DNA of 64,000 nt from Aotearoamyces nothofagi (lineage: Eukaryota; Ascomycota; Leotiomycetes; Leotiales; Tympanidaceae). The position numbers and the translations under genes were made by a program. The number at the start of each line of letters is the position of its first letter. The first letter of the stretch is position 1. This document shows positions 35,143 to 45,549 of the stretch, piece by piece. The DNA lies in contig JADDTR010000014.1 in NCBI GenBank assembly GCA_015345905.1, positions 124,001-188,000 on the forward strand, written 5' to 3'. The notes below the pieces were generated by a model. It saw only the letters and a list, made by a program, of their open reading frames with translations, did not search any database and was not told the DNA's origin.

Positions 35143-36222
35143 GTAGTATAAGTAACACGGTTTGAAGAACCAGACATCGGAGACAGGGATAAGAAGGTTA
35201 GGTCAAAGGGGTGTGACAGGGTTTTCGAGGAAGGCGGTAATTATCAGCTTTTGCTGTCACTCTTACGCAAATGCATGAATGATCGTTAAGCACATCACCT
35301 GTCTCCTATCGTACATGCCTGTTGTGACCAATTTTAAAAACCTCTCGCCAGTTCGTGACAGAGCTGTTAGAGCAATGCCGGGGTCGGATCGGTCAAGCAT
35401 CAGCACGCACTTCCAAGCACTTCCAAGCATCGACAAGCATTTGGCAAATCTGACCAAGGATGCACCAGCACTCTCTATTCTAGCCTTATGAAAGCTGGAA
35501 TCTTTCTCGTTGATGATTATTCGAAGGCGCCTAGATCATTTGGAAGCAAAGTTAGACTCTTGGGAGTGCCTTCGAGTTTCAAATATTCAGCGCCAGCACA
35601 ACTCAACCCCCCTGAAACCAAAACCCCACACTTAGACGACAGAAACTCCCATGCCAAATTAATAAAATTCCTCGTGTGCTCGACTTGTGTTTTATTGTAC
35701 AGTACTAGATATGATAATCTTGGCAGCGATGGTGCTGCAAAAGCGAAAAGCCATAATTGAACTGGGTACTTTAGTCTATCTCTACATCAGACCCCTTAAT
35801 GCCTGCCACTATCCTTTAAATGGAAGAGAGTCACGTGCAGAACCAGTCACGTGCACTTGACAGACAACCCAGCTGTAAAGACGTAGTATTTCATTTATAC
35901 GAGCCGAAATGAAGCGAAAGGGAAACCCAATAACCCAAGGCAATTTCATCTCCGGTTCCACCTGTGCTTTAGGAGATCGCGCTCTTACTGATTGGAACAC
36001 GTCGCACTGCAGCCTTCACGACTCCTTAAAAGCAGTACATTACACAGCCGCAGCACGACAAACACCTGCCTTGCCAGATATCGCAAGGCGAATCTTCCTG
36101 CTCAGCAACTTCATCTACAAAATGTGATGCCGGCCCTCACTCCAACGCCCTGACAACCCGCCCGCCAATCACCTCCTCTCCGCACCCTCGCTAGCGCACG
36201 GCTGAAACTCAGCCGCGTCCAG
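35143..36222. other. Intergenic region, left edge of the GC-rich segment
   Basis: About 1.1 kb. AT-moderate to about 36.1 kb, then abruptly GC-rich. Small frames (for example 35488-35760 +) have no recognisable features. Confidence 0.5.
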
Positions 36223-37089
36223 GTGCAACGCCCCGAACAGGGCAGCCGCGTCTCTCGCAGCCTCACGTCCGAAGAAGCCGTCAGGACAAAACCTCGCGCG
36301 GGCATGAGGATGTCTGCCCGCCCAGCCGCAGGCCTGCTGCAGATGCCGGCCGAGCTCCGCCAGGCCATCTACCAGCACCTGGCCATCCTCGAGCTGCCGC
36401 CGAACCCCTACGACGAGAACCCGAAGCCGCACCCGCTGCTGCTCACGAGCCGCCAGCTGCGCGCCGAGTACCGGCCCGTCTACTACGCCAGCAACATCTT
36501 CCACCTGTGGGATAGGGGGAGCCGCCGAGGATCCCACCCCGCCCGCGACGTCGACGCCCTCGACCCGTGGACGCACCTCCCCGCAGACGTCCTCGCGAGC
36601 ATCACAGAGGTCATGCTGCACGTCTCGACGGGCAGCGTGGCGATGCCGGCCGCGCTGGCCGCGCGCCTGCCCAACCTCGAGATGCTGCACATCAGCTGCC
36701 AGACGCAGGCGCGCGCGCCCGTCCCCGCGGCGCCCTCCAGCGACGGCGAGCAGGGCGGCGCCGCCTCGCCGCCGCCGCCGCGGCCCCGCGAGCCGGCGCG
36801 CCCGATGCTGCTCCCCAAGCTGGTCCGCATCCACCTCCACCTCAACCCGCACTCGGACAACCGCCAGGCCCTCGCCCGGCAGGTCTCCCGCAGCCTGATG
36901 GCCTGCCCCGAGGGCTTGGAGTGGCTGCGCGGCGAGCGCAGCTTCGCCTCCTGCGCTAGGTGTGGCCAGATGCACCTGACCGAGAGCATGTACAAGGTCA
37001 AGGACAGAATGAGGCTGCTCGGCGCCGCGGATGCCATACCGACAGCCGCGGGGGCCACGGGGACCGGGCAGAGGGATACATTACAGTGA
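36223..37089 (+). CDS. Hypothetical protein, 2EXR/F-box-like fungal family
   Basis: Open frame of 288 residues, extremely GC-rich with nearly every third codon position G or C. Possible start codons are at 36223 and 36304 (MRMSARPAAG). The N-terminal domain shows the pattern of fungal 2EXR/F-box-like proteins: LLQMPAELRQAIYQHL, then a stretch LLLTSRQLRAEYRPVYYASN followed by IFHLWD. The middle is Pro/Ala-rich; a late CARCGQMH may be a metal site. Because GC content is so high, long frames also run antisense (36169-36975) and in another plus frame (36567-36959); I favour this one because its N terminus matches a known pattern. Function unknown. Confidence 0.6.
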   Translation: MQRPEQGSRVSRSLTSEEAVRTKPRAGMRMSARPAAGLLQMPAELRQAIYQHLAILELPPNPYDENPKPHPLLLTSRQLRAEYRPVYYASNIFHLWDRGSRRGSHPARDVDALDPWTHLPADVLASITEVMLHVSTGSVAMPAALAARLPNLEMLHISCQTQARAPVPAAPSSDGEQGGAASPPPPRPREPARPMLLPKLVRIHLHLNPHSDNRQALARQVSRSLMACPEGLEWLRGERSFASCARCGQMHLTESMYKVKDRMRLLGAADAIPTAAGATGTGQRDTLQ

Positions 37090-37637
37090 CGGGGCAACGC
37101 AGGGGGTCACGAATTCTTTGGCTGTTAGCATTAATCAAATACCATCCATCCATCCGATTGATTCTTTTCTTTTCTTCTTTGAAAAACCCGAGAAGAGATC
37201 TCTAACCAGAGCTGGCGTCGCAGTACGACAAGCTCCTGTAACCAGATCACGACAAGTGCGATGATGATGATACGTGAGACTTTTGAATTATCCATAGTAG
37301 TATTTATTCAGTACCGTATAGCTGTGCTGCTGTCGGCATGGTAGAGAGGCGACTGGCATGGCGAGCATTCCGCGGCGTCTCGTCGGACGTCGAGACGCGA
37401 CATTAGATGGCAGGGCGGTTGTATGCTATCAATCACCAGTGCATGCATGACTAGCTCAAGACGCTCAGGAAGTGTAGAGATGTCGATATCCAACCCGATC
37501 CATCCCGATCCATCCCAACCCATCCCAACCCAGCCTGATCCAACCCAACCCAATCCAACCCCACGGCGCGACGATTTACAGAACCCAGTGGCACAGACCG
37601 CCCGGCCCGCCTACAGACGCGCTCCGCCAGCCCGCGC
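37090..37637. other. Convergent intergenic region
   Basis: About 550 bp between the 3' ends of the GC-rich gene (+) and the carboxylesterase (-). Includes the AATCC/AACCC-type pentamer repeat listed separately. Confidence 0.5.
37491..37562. repeat. CCCAA/CCCGATCCAT-type minisatellite
   Basis: About 14 degenerate 5-bp units (ATCCC, AACCC, GATCC) in tandem just beyond the 3' end of the carboxylesterase gene. Confidence 0.85.
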
Positions 37638-39674
37638 CTAATACCAAAGCGCCTTATTCCAGTACAGGCTCCGGTCATTGGCCAGATCGTCCTCGGCGAG
37701 GGCGAAGGTGGTGTTGAAGACGATCTGGGTGCCGGTGGTGCCGTTGCCGTACTGCGGCCAGTAGAGCTTGTCGCTGGGCCACTTGGTGTTGGGGTTGCCG
37801 GTGAGGACGAAGGAGAGGAGGTATTTCTGCATCGTGATCTAGGGAGGAGGCGGGTTAGTGGATGGGGGTATGGGGGAGGAGGGAGGGGGATAAAGGGGGC
37901 AGGGAGGGGAACGTACGGCTACGGTGGAGTTGACGGTGGTGGTGGTGGTGCTGGGGCCGGTGCTGCTGCTGCTTGAGTTGGATGAGCTGGATGTTGCGGA
38001 GGCGGCTGACGAGGCGGATGCAGCGGTAGAGACGGAAGCGGCGGCAGAGAAAGCAGCTATCGAGGCAGAAGAACCTGCTGAGGTACTGTTGCTCGACGTA
38101 CTGGATCCGCTGTCCGTAGTAGTGCTAGAGCTCAGAGTGTACGTGCTATACCCTACATTCATTCATCGCTAAATCAGTTCTGGAACATAATCCATCTGCC
38201 AGCGGCAAGGAGGCGCCTTACAGTAGTAGTCCTGATCCGTGCCATGAGTAGCCTCACCCAGGGCGACCTGGGCGTTCCAGGTCTTGTTGCTGAGAGCGTG
38301 GGTGAGAGCCAGGTTATGCGCCGTCAGGTCGAACGACTGTTTCATGTCTGCGAAGCGCAGGCCGGGGCTCGTGTAGGACGACTCGGGGTAGAGCTCCAAG
38401 AGCTCGTCTACGACGTCGTCGGTGATGGAAGGGAAGAAGATTTTTAGGTAGGTAGACACGTCGTCGGTCGTGTCGACTCCGGAATATGCCTGGCTGTTGG
38501 CCTCGTGAAGCTCGTGGCTGATCACCAACGGGCCGCTGAAGTTGAAGCGCTTCTGGTAGAGCTGTGCTTCGTCTATTTAGGCATTAGCTCGTGAGCGATC
38601 CGAGGTCTGGAAACGAAGCTTACAAGTATCTGCGACGATATCACCGTCGACGCGAGGTTGCATTTGGAAGGTGTAGTTAGATACAGTATCGCTAGAAGCG
38701 GTGGTGAGAGTGTCGAAGTCGACATTGCGGACGCAGTCCAGATGACCACCTTCGCAGCCAACCGTCGATGAAACATTCTGCCAGAAAGCCTACAAGACGT
38801 CAACACGTGAGATTCGATTCGTCGTTCCATGAGAATGGAACAAAAGCAGAAAAGTTGAACCCACCTCTGCATGCTGGTGGCCAGCGCCAGGAACAAATCC
38901 TGGTGACATGACATACGCACGGCTGAAGAGCTGTTCGGCGCGACCAGCAAAGCGCTAAAGAAACCGTCAGTATTTTTAAAGACGCAAGTAGTCTCGAGAG
39001 AAGCATACAGTCAACTGGAACAGGACCTGAGAACCACCAGCAGAAAACCCGACGGCGGTAACCTCATCAGGGTCACCACCGAATGCGCTGATGTACTTCT
39101 TGGTCCACTGGAAAGCCTGCTGGACATCCCAAATGGCCACGTTTGAAGTACCGCCCTCGTGGAGCACAGTAGGGCCGTTGGCAAGGCCGGTTATACCGAG
39201 TCTGTAGTTATAGGCAACAAAGACGAAGTCGGTACTCAGGCTGAAGAGGCCCTCTGGGGTGTTTTGGGATTTGCTTCCCGCGGTGAACCCACCCCCATAA
39301 GTCCAGACAAGAACCGGAAGATTCCTGCCCGTGCTGTTCGCGGGCGCCCAGACGTCCAGATACAGACAGTCCTCCTCGGACGAGCAGTCGACGTCGGAGT
39401 CAGCCAGGGTCCCGTCGTTGACGGCGCTCTCCACAGGGGGCCACTCCGGCCTCGCAAAGCGCAGGTCGCCCGTCGGGACGGCGGCGAAGCGGATGTTCTG
39501 ATACTTGTAGTAGCCCAGCGACGCGTTCCCTGCGACAGCAACGACGGTGGAGTAGTCGAGCGTGACGGTAGGGAACGAGCCCGAAGCCGTCGTGGCGGCC
39601 TCGGCCTGGGTCGTCGTCGCCGCCGGGACAGCGGAGACGGCCAGCGGCAGCAGGAGAGCAGCGAGCAGGCGCAT
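37638..39674 (-). CDS. Secreted type-B carboxylesterase/lipase with Ser/Thr-rich insert
   Basis: Six exons on the minus strand: 39674..39009, 38954..38865, 38789..38624, 38572..38222, 38152..37917 and 37838..37638, giving 569 residues. The start MRLLAALLLPLAVSAVPA is a signal peptide. Family marks: EEDCLYLDVW, LPVLVWTYGGGF (oxyanion hole), and nucleophile elbow VGFSAGGSQ (Ser211, with Phe replacing the more usual Glu); the likely catalytic His is in EATHGTDQ. Exon 5 encodes about 70 residues almost wholly Ser/Thr/Ala between YYWYSTYTLS and ITMQKYLLSFVLTGNPN, an unusual insert inside the catalytic module. Junctions restore conserved reading, for example YY/W across intron 4. Substrate unknown. 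It lies next to sidA on the same strand but 1.3 kb away; a role in siderophore hydrolysis is conceivable only by position, since SidJ belongs to another family. Confidence 0.88.
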
Positions 39675-40977
39675 TGTGCAGTCGGGCAGACAACAGATGA
39701 AAGGGAGCAAGAGAAAGCGTCACTGCATACACAGGCACACAGCACAGCAAAGAAAGGCCGGAAACGAAACAGGAGAACCGGGCCCTTATAACCGCCTCGC
39801 CGGCCTCGTCGCCGCGGGATATATCGCCATCTGACAGCTACGTCGTCCTCCTCGCCCGACGCAACCGCTGACGACTTGCATCACGGCATACAGCGGCTCG
39901 GAGATTGGGTCGACAATGCCATCGTCGCCAGACACGCAAAGAGAGCACAGCACCCGCCGCCGTCGCGCAGGGCGGTGGTGACGGCTCACGGGCGAAGCTG
40001 GAAGCTGGAAGCTGCGCCAGGGAGCTGACGAGTCGGCCTACGAATCTCGGCTGTTTGAGTTGTGCGCGCGGAGACGGCAAAATAGCGACCGTCTGATCTA
40101 ATCTAATCTCTCCACGCCCGTGTTTCGTTTCATGTTTCATGTTCCGAACGCTCCAAACCGCGATGTTGGTGATAAAAACTATGAGAATATACCACGAGAA
40201 TATCAAAAAGAGCATGTCATCAAGCCCTCATCTCTCTTGTAGGAAAATACTGCTGGCGATGGATTCCCCCCCCCCGTTTCGAGAGGATCCCCTCGGCATG
40301 CTTGCTTGGCTGGATATCACGACATCGCATATGCTCTGACGTATGCTAAACGACTCGCCAAGTACCGGCGGAGTACCGGCGAGCTGACCCGATGAGACGA
40401 GACGAAACGAAACAAAACGAAGCGGCGACGAGGCCCTCCCGCCACTTGCGGGGCCTGCCGGCTTCGGCAACTGGCGCTGTCGCTGTGAAATGGGGGAGGA
40501 GGAAAGGAAGGGGTACTTGTATATACGTGCTCGACGTCTACAGTAGAATCCTCTTGAGATTAAGATTCTAAATCTCAAGAAAGACAAGGAAGCTCGATAG
40601 GAAAGAAGGCACAAGGGGTGGGATAGAGACGTGCTCGACGTCTGGGTGCCGTCTCCACAGCAGGATAAGCCAAGACCTCGGCGTCAGGAATCGGTGCGAC
40701 GTTTCCCAAGTAGTATTCAGTTCGTCGGCAGAGAGATGAGAGAGATGTAAGGAAATCCATGTATTCTCTCGCCCCGTCAATAATGTTTTTTCTATCTACA
40801 AATCTGCCGGTGTGCGTCTACCCGCATCTACCTACCGGCATCTACCAGCATTTATGTACCAGCACCCAACCCAAGCCCCCTCTCGACGAGAACGGGAGAT
40901 GTTACATATGGACAGAGAGGAGAAGATGCCAGGCTGCGGGATCCGCAGGTGGAAGAGAGAAAGGAGGAAGGCGGATT
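39675..40977. promoter_or_regulatory. Upstream region of the carboxylesterase / downstream of sidA
   Basis: About 1.3 kb with short low-complexity tracts such as GACGAAACGAAACAAAACG (about 40398-40420) and repeated CTAC/CATC words at 40818-40860. A run TCTGATCTAATCTAATC at about 40091 loosely resembles the GATTAGAT words upstream of sidI. No gene supported. Confidence 0.5.
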
Positions 40978-41107
40978 TTATAGCTTCGACCGCGCGATTC
41001 GTGTGTCTGCCTCGGAGCCGAAGATTGACTGCACCATTTGTCCGCCGCGGATTGCGATGATGGAGAGGAGGGTGTCGCTCAGCTGGATTGTCGTGTTAGT
41101 ATGTTGA

Positions 41108-41138
<31 letters not shown>

Positions 41139-42725
41139 GAGAGAAACAAGTAGGGGAGATGATGAGGGAGACTTACACCGTGCGTGCTCTCGTTGCATCC
41201 CTGTAGCCAAACCCCGGCATTATCTGCAACCTTGGCCGGATCGAAATCGACCTTGTAATCTCTCCTGACCGGGAACTTCCCACCAGCAGCGCGACCACTA
41301 TTTCTCAAAAGGCCTCTGGTGTTGCCTAGCATCTGCTCGTGCGCATTTCTCACATACCCCGTCGCGACAAACACCGCATCGACCTTCAAGCTCTCCTTTC
41401 CGGCCGACTCGGCACCGTCGTCCCGAACCTTCTCCAGCTCCAGGATGAGCTTCTGGTGTCCTCCCTCGGTCAGGGTCTTGGTCTTCACCACCTTGCGGTT
41501 GTTCCTGATCGCTACCTTCCATGCGGCGCGATCCGGATTCTGCACGCGCTGCGTATATAGGCGCTGGTACAGATTCTCGATGAGGTTGAGTCTGACTACT
41601 CCGTAGTTGGTGCCTCGATCGAGCGTGAGGGCGTCGGCGCGGAGCTTGGCATCCTGGCGATAAATGCCGTCAACGCGATCAGGGTCGAAGATCTCGTTGA
41701 CAAAGGGCGAGTCGTCGCTCGGATGGAGCGAATCGCCTTTGATGATCAGGGTGACCTTTGCGTTGGGGTAGCGGGAGGGGAGGTCGTTGAATATCTCCGC
41801 GCCGCTCTGGCCGTTACCGACTACGGCAATGTTGTATGGCGCAGATGGGTTGGGGAGGGCTGTAGCGACCCGGCTAGAGTATGTGGAGGAGTGTACGACC
41901 GAGGGGTGATTCTGTGGGAATTCGGAAGGGATCAGGGCTCTGCCGCCGACGGCAACCACGACGTGGCGCGCACTTCGCACGGTTGTCTCGAGGGTTCGGG
42001 TATCCCGCGAGGTGACGGAAAAGCAATCGACCTTTCCATCCGGGCCGGTATGAGGGGTGACATCGATGACCTCTTGGCCGTAAGATACCGCGCCATTCTG
42101 GTCGAAATGGCTGGCACACCAGCGGAGATAGTCCTCATACTCCAGCCTGGTGGGCAGGAAAGTATCGAGGTTGATGAAGGTGTTGAGGCGGTTCTTGGAG
42201 TACAAGTAGTTGATGAAGGTGAACCTGGATAATGGGTTTCGTGGAGTAGCGAGGTCTTTGAGGAAGGAGATCTGCATCCTTGCTCCCGGGATCTGCATCC
42301 CGCTGTGCCATGCGAATCTGGGCTGCTTTTCGAGGAAAGAGACCTTTGGAGCCCGAGAGCGTGGAGAGGCGATGTTGGCTTCATGGAGAGCAATGGCGAT
42401 TGCCAGCGAGGCGGGACCGAAACCGACACAGATGAGATCCTGGACATCATCTGGATCCGAGGCTGGGTATGCGATCTGGGAGTTTGCTGCTTGCCTTGGT
42501 CTTGTAAGCTTCGACTCGGGCGACTGCAGAGCTTGGAGCGCGGGGACGAGAGATATGCTGGAACGGAATGAAGATGCCCAGGGCTGCCACTTACAGAAAC
42601 TTCAAAGGATCTTCTGACCCGGCATCGTGGTTCGGGAGGGCTGGGAGTCTGATCTGTTGATCTCCGTGCTCTACCGCACCCCCAGTGACGTGGTCCAACC
42701 TACTGACTGCGGCAGTAGACGGCAT
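40978..42725 (-). CDS. sidA: L-ornithine N5-monooxygenase, first committed step of siderophore synthesis
   Basis: FAD- and NADPH-dependent hydroxylation of ornithine. Exons on the minus strand: 42725..42595, 42494..41177 and 41082..40978, giving 517 residues (A. fumigatus SidA is 501). Marks: FAD motif LICVGFGPASLAIAIA (about 64-79), the SidA signature MQISFLKDLATPRNPLSRF (about 117-135), NADPH motif VVGNGQSGAE (about 268-277), the ornithine-site stretch DDSPFVNEIFDP, and C-terminal NESTHG/LSDTLLSIIAIR joined across the last intron. The first intron's acceptor is uncertain (CCAAG at 42495 or an alternative at 42501, both in frame, differing by two residues). The last intron contains a (GAAA)n run. 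No PTS1 at the end (RSKL is close but the last three, SKL, are in fact present: the protein ends ARSKL), so peroxisomal import is possible, unusual because Aspergillus SidA is cytosolic. Upstream GATA elements suggest iron repression. Confidence 0.93.
41106..41138. repeat. (GAAA)n microsatellite in the sidA last intron
   Basis: Eight uninterrupted GAAA units (CTTT on the sidA strand) inside the 94-bp intron 41083-41176, between donor and branch-point region. Confidence 0.95.
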
Positions 42726-43608
42726 GGTGGCGATGATAGTGTGCTGGGTTTGTTTACTGTTTCGGGCAGTGTGAAGACTCCTCGCAAGTGCAGAAGCAAG
42801 CCCTCGTCTCTGGTGATTGTGAACTTGTGAACTTGTGGCTATGAACTTGCAGAAGAGAAGATGAAGTGGTGTAAAAGGCCGCAAGAAGAGCTTCGCCCAG
42901 TGAATTTTTATCAGCCCGTGAACGACGGGCCCAGCAAAATGGGGTGATGTGCCAGTAGAAAGATTTGTACAGCAATGACGCGGATAGCATGGCAAGGATA
43001 GCCCGCTCTCCACGCCAGATTGCCCTGCTCACCGCAGCAGAGCCCTCGCCGTCTGATGTCTCCCACCGCATGAGGCGCGATCTACGCATCTGTGACTGTC
43101 GATGCCGTGATTCGCGATGCGGGCCTCGAACCCCAGCGCGCTGCGACGTAAGAGCCCCGTCGTCGACCCTCGACTACGGCGCGCCCTGCTCGGCATACAG
43201 CAGCCCGGCAGCGCCATTCCCCACCGGCGGAGGCACTCGGAGTATATAGCCAGGATCGGGGGAGACATGCAGCGGAGGGCAAGGAGGGTACGGAGGAGAT
43301 GGGATGGTGGGATATAAATTTTACAGTGGAGATGCCGTTGTGCTGGCGCAGTAGTGGCATAGACTGCGTGCTTGCTTGTTTCCTTAGCGAACATTCAGCC
43401 CGGTAGCTGGTCGTCGGCCGGTCGTCCATCCAAGCTGCCGTCGACTTTCCTGCAGCCGAGCGGAGAGAACGGCGACGGCCACGACAGCCCGTTTCTTGGC
43501 GCCGTCTTGGCGTCTCCGCCCCGGCCTCCCCTCCGGATCATCATTGCTCCATCCAGCCAGCGACGCGCGCGAGTGGAGACATCTTTTCCCGCTCCGGCGT
43601 TATCTCGA

Positions 43609-43617
43609 ATCAGATAA
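43609..43617 (+). promoter_or_regulatory. SreA-type GATA element ATCAGATAA upstream of sidA
   Basis: Exact match to ATCWGATAA, the extended element bound by iron-sensing GATA repressors (SreA, Urbs1, Sre1 class). It sits about 880 bp before the sidA start, flanked by TTATCT (43600-43605, an AGATAA on the other strand) and ATCAGATTA (43622-43630), so three GATA-like words lie within 31 bp. A weaker CTGATAA core (minus strand, 42906-42912) is closer to the gene. Confidence 0.65.
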
Positions 43618-43807
43618 GATGATCAGATTATTCCTGGCTGCATCCCGAGCACCGCCTGCCACCCTCGCTGGACCCCGGTTGCGCCAGGTGTCGCTGCTTT
43701 GAGGCGGCGTTTGATGCCGGCTGGCTCATATGACTGATTGTACTGTACAGCACAAGCAATACCGGGGGCGAGTTCGAAGTCGACGGCACACGTTGGCAGC
43801 GTTCAGT

Positions 43808-43894
43808 AAAGCACGGCATTGCAACGGTCGTATCACGACAGCAGCTCTGGTTGGAATTTCTTGGGTTGGCACAGAGATGGGACTGCTTCTTCTG
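43808..43894 (+). repeat. Short dispersed repeat, GC-richer copy
   Basis: Aligns with 7703-7788 over its whole length; this copy keeps C and G where the other has T and A. It runs into the CTGCTTCTTCTG tandem units that follow. Family not recognised. Confidence 0.5.
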
Positions 43895-44006
43895 AACTGA
43901 AATGAACTGACACAGAAACCGGACAGCTTCTTCTGCACTGATCCAGCACAGACAGGACTGCTTCTTCTGAAATAGCACAGAGACAGAGACAGGACTGCTT
44001 CTTCTG
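43880..44006. repeat. Tandem repeat with GGACTGCTTCTTCTG core
   Basis: Four units whose cores start at 43880, 43921 (GGACAG variant), 43955 and 43992, spaced 41, 34 and 37 bp, with ACACAG/AGACAG spacers. Lies in the sidA-sidI gap; function unknown. Confidence 0.8.
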
Positions 44007-44941
44007 TACCTCCTGTCTCCCCGTCTTGCCCTGGAAGTGCTCTCCTACCAAAAGCACGTCTGTCTTTAGTGCTCACAGGTGTGCGTTCAAATTTGAAAGC
44101 AGCCTCGAACACGTACGATATACGGCCGGGCGCTGAGGAGCATGGCTGCTAGAGACCCAACTTCCAAGTAAGTGCGGTAGCAAGGTATGGCGAGTGGAAA
44201 GCAGCGGAAAGCCACCGGGCCAGCCTCTTGGCTTCTTCTCAACCAGCTTTCCATTGTTCCATGCATGTGGAGACCGGCCTGATAATCTCCGCGGCTTCGG
44301 TTCTGCCAACTGCCGCACCTTGATCCATCGCGTGCAGACCGAGGACCTCGTGCCGCGACCGTGGCATCCGTGCATATATGCGATACGAGACAGTCGCCCA
44401 TGCTGGGAGGACGCGGCGGACGTGCAAGGCGGTTCTCTCTTTGCAGTGGCAGCGGTGCTTGGGAAACCTGGGTCGAGCAATTAATTACCGCAGACCCGAG
44501 ATGCGAGACCGCGAATGGAGGCGTGCCCGGATGGCGGAATAAGCTTAAATGGTGGGGTGGGCAAAGAATGGCAGCACGCCGACCCCTCTCTCTGTTCGAT
44601 ACTTTTGTAGAGACGGAGCCTCCTCCTTCTGTAGATATGTCTCTGCAGTTCGGGACTCGCATAGAGGAAGTAATAGATTCTTCTCTTGCTTGTCTGTCTG
44701 GAAATGCCACTCTTGATCCCTCGAAACTGGACCGAAATAAAAGAAATGAAGGAAAACCCCACTGTGAGAAAAACACTGATACCGCGACGATCCCATGTAC
44801 TAATCGTGCTGTCTGGCTCACATCACATCATCACATAGCTAGCACGCACAGCTTGTTTTCTTCTTCTTTCGCTATCCCATCCCATCCCATCCCATCCCAC
44901 TACGCACGCACACATCACACCCAGAGTTTTGCAGCCAGCCC

Positions 44942-44953
44942 ATCTGATTAGAT
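44942..44953 (+). promoter_or_regulatory. ATCTGATTAGAT word, copy 1
   Basis: First of three identical 12-bp, nearly palindromic words in the sidA-sidI gap. It is one base from ATCTGATAA-type GATA sites (A to T), with a second GAT at its end. Regulatory role is inference. Confidence 0.4.
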
Positions 44954-45055
44954 CCGCTCCCAACCCCCCTCCCCCTCGTCTCTCCCTCCCACGCGCGCCG
45001 ACGTAGGGGTACCCACGCAAGGCCGGAAGAAAAATTTCCCCCCTCTTCTTTTCCA

Positions 45056-45077
45056 GGGGGGGGGGGGGGGGGGGGGG
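45056..45077 (+). repeat. Homopolymeric G run (22 bp)
   Basis: Uninterrupted G22 directly after a CCCCCC/TTCTTTTCC stretch. Could form a G-quadruplex, and its length may be inaccurate in the assembly. Confidence 0.9.
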
Positions 45078-45402
45078 AGCAGGTCCCACACCGGCGCCTG
45101 CGTGCACACAAACGCCTCGGGTCGAGTCTCTCGTATCCGTACGACGCAGATGCGGAGCGTAAACCGTCGGGAAGAAAGGAGAAGGAGAGGAGAAGCGATG
45201 CGATGCGCGGTGCCTGCCCCCTGGACAGCGTGCAGAGCCGGACGGACAGGACAGGGCAGGGCAGGGCAGGGCAGGGCGACGGATACGAGAGGCGTCGACG
45301 GGCGGGAAAAGGTGCCTCCCCTCCGCCGACGTGCCCACGTGCCGCCCTTCCCCCCCCCTCCTTTTTTCCGAACCGCGAACGGGTTCCGGACCACGCCATC
45401 GC

Positions 45403-45414
45403 ATCTGATTAGAT
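45403..45414 (+). promoter_or_regulatory. ATCTGATTAGAT word, copy 2
   Basis: Same 12-bp word as at 44942, here in context GC-word-TCGGC. Confidence 0.4.
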
Positions 45415-45537
45415 TCGGCAGCGCGGGCCAGGAGCGGTGAGGAGAGAGAGAAAGGGGGGCGCGAGCGAGCGAGCGCCCAGCACTCGCCTCCCGGCGCCTC
45501 AACCGCCGGGCCCAGATCAACAGATGCAGTTCCCCGA

Positions 45538-45549
45538 ATCTGATTAGAT
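45538..45549 (+). promoter_or_regulatory. ATCTGATTAGAT word, copy 3
   Basis: Same 12-bp word, 135 bp after copy 2, preceded by CCCCGA. Confidence 0.4.

Noticed and set aside
36169-36975. 268-codon minus-strand frame and 130-codon plus frame over the 36.2-kb gene
   Set aside because: Low-complexity Arg/Ala/Gly translations of a GC-rich gene; the chosen frame alone has a recognisable N-terminal pattern.
37638-39674. Carboxylesterase as the siderophore esterase SidJ
   Set aside because: It is a secreted type-B carboxylesterase with a signal peptide, whereas SidJ belongs to a different, intracellular hydrolase family; only proximity to sidA suggests a link.
43100-43190. Possible tRNA on the minus strand (GGGTTCGAGGCC B-box-like word)
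   Set aside because: The expected T-stem and acceptor stem do not pair, and no A-box lies at the right distance.
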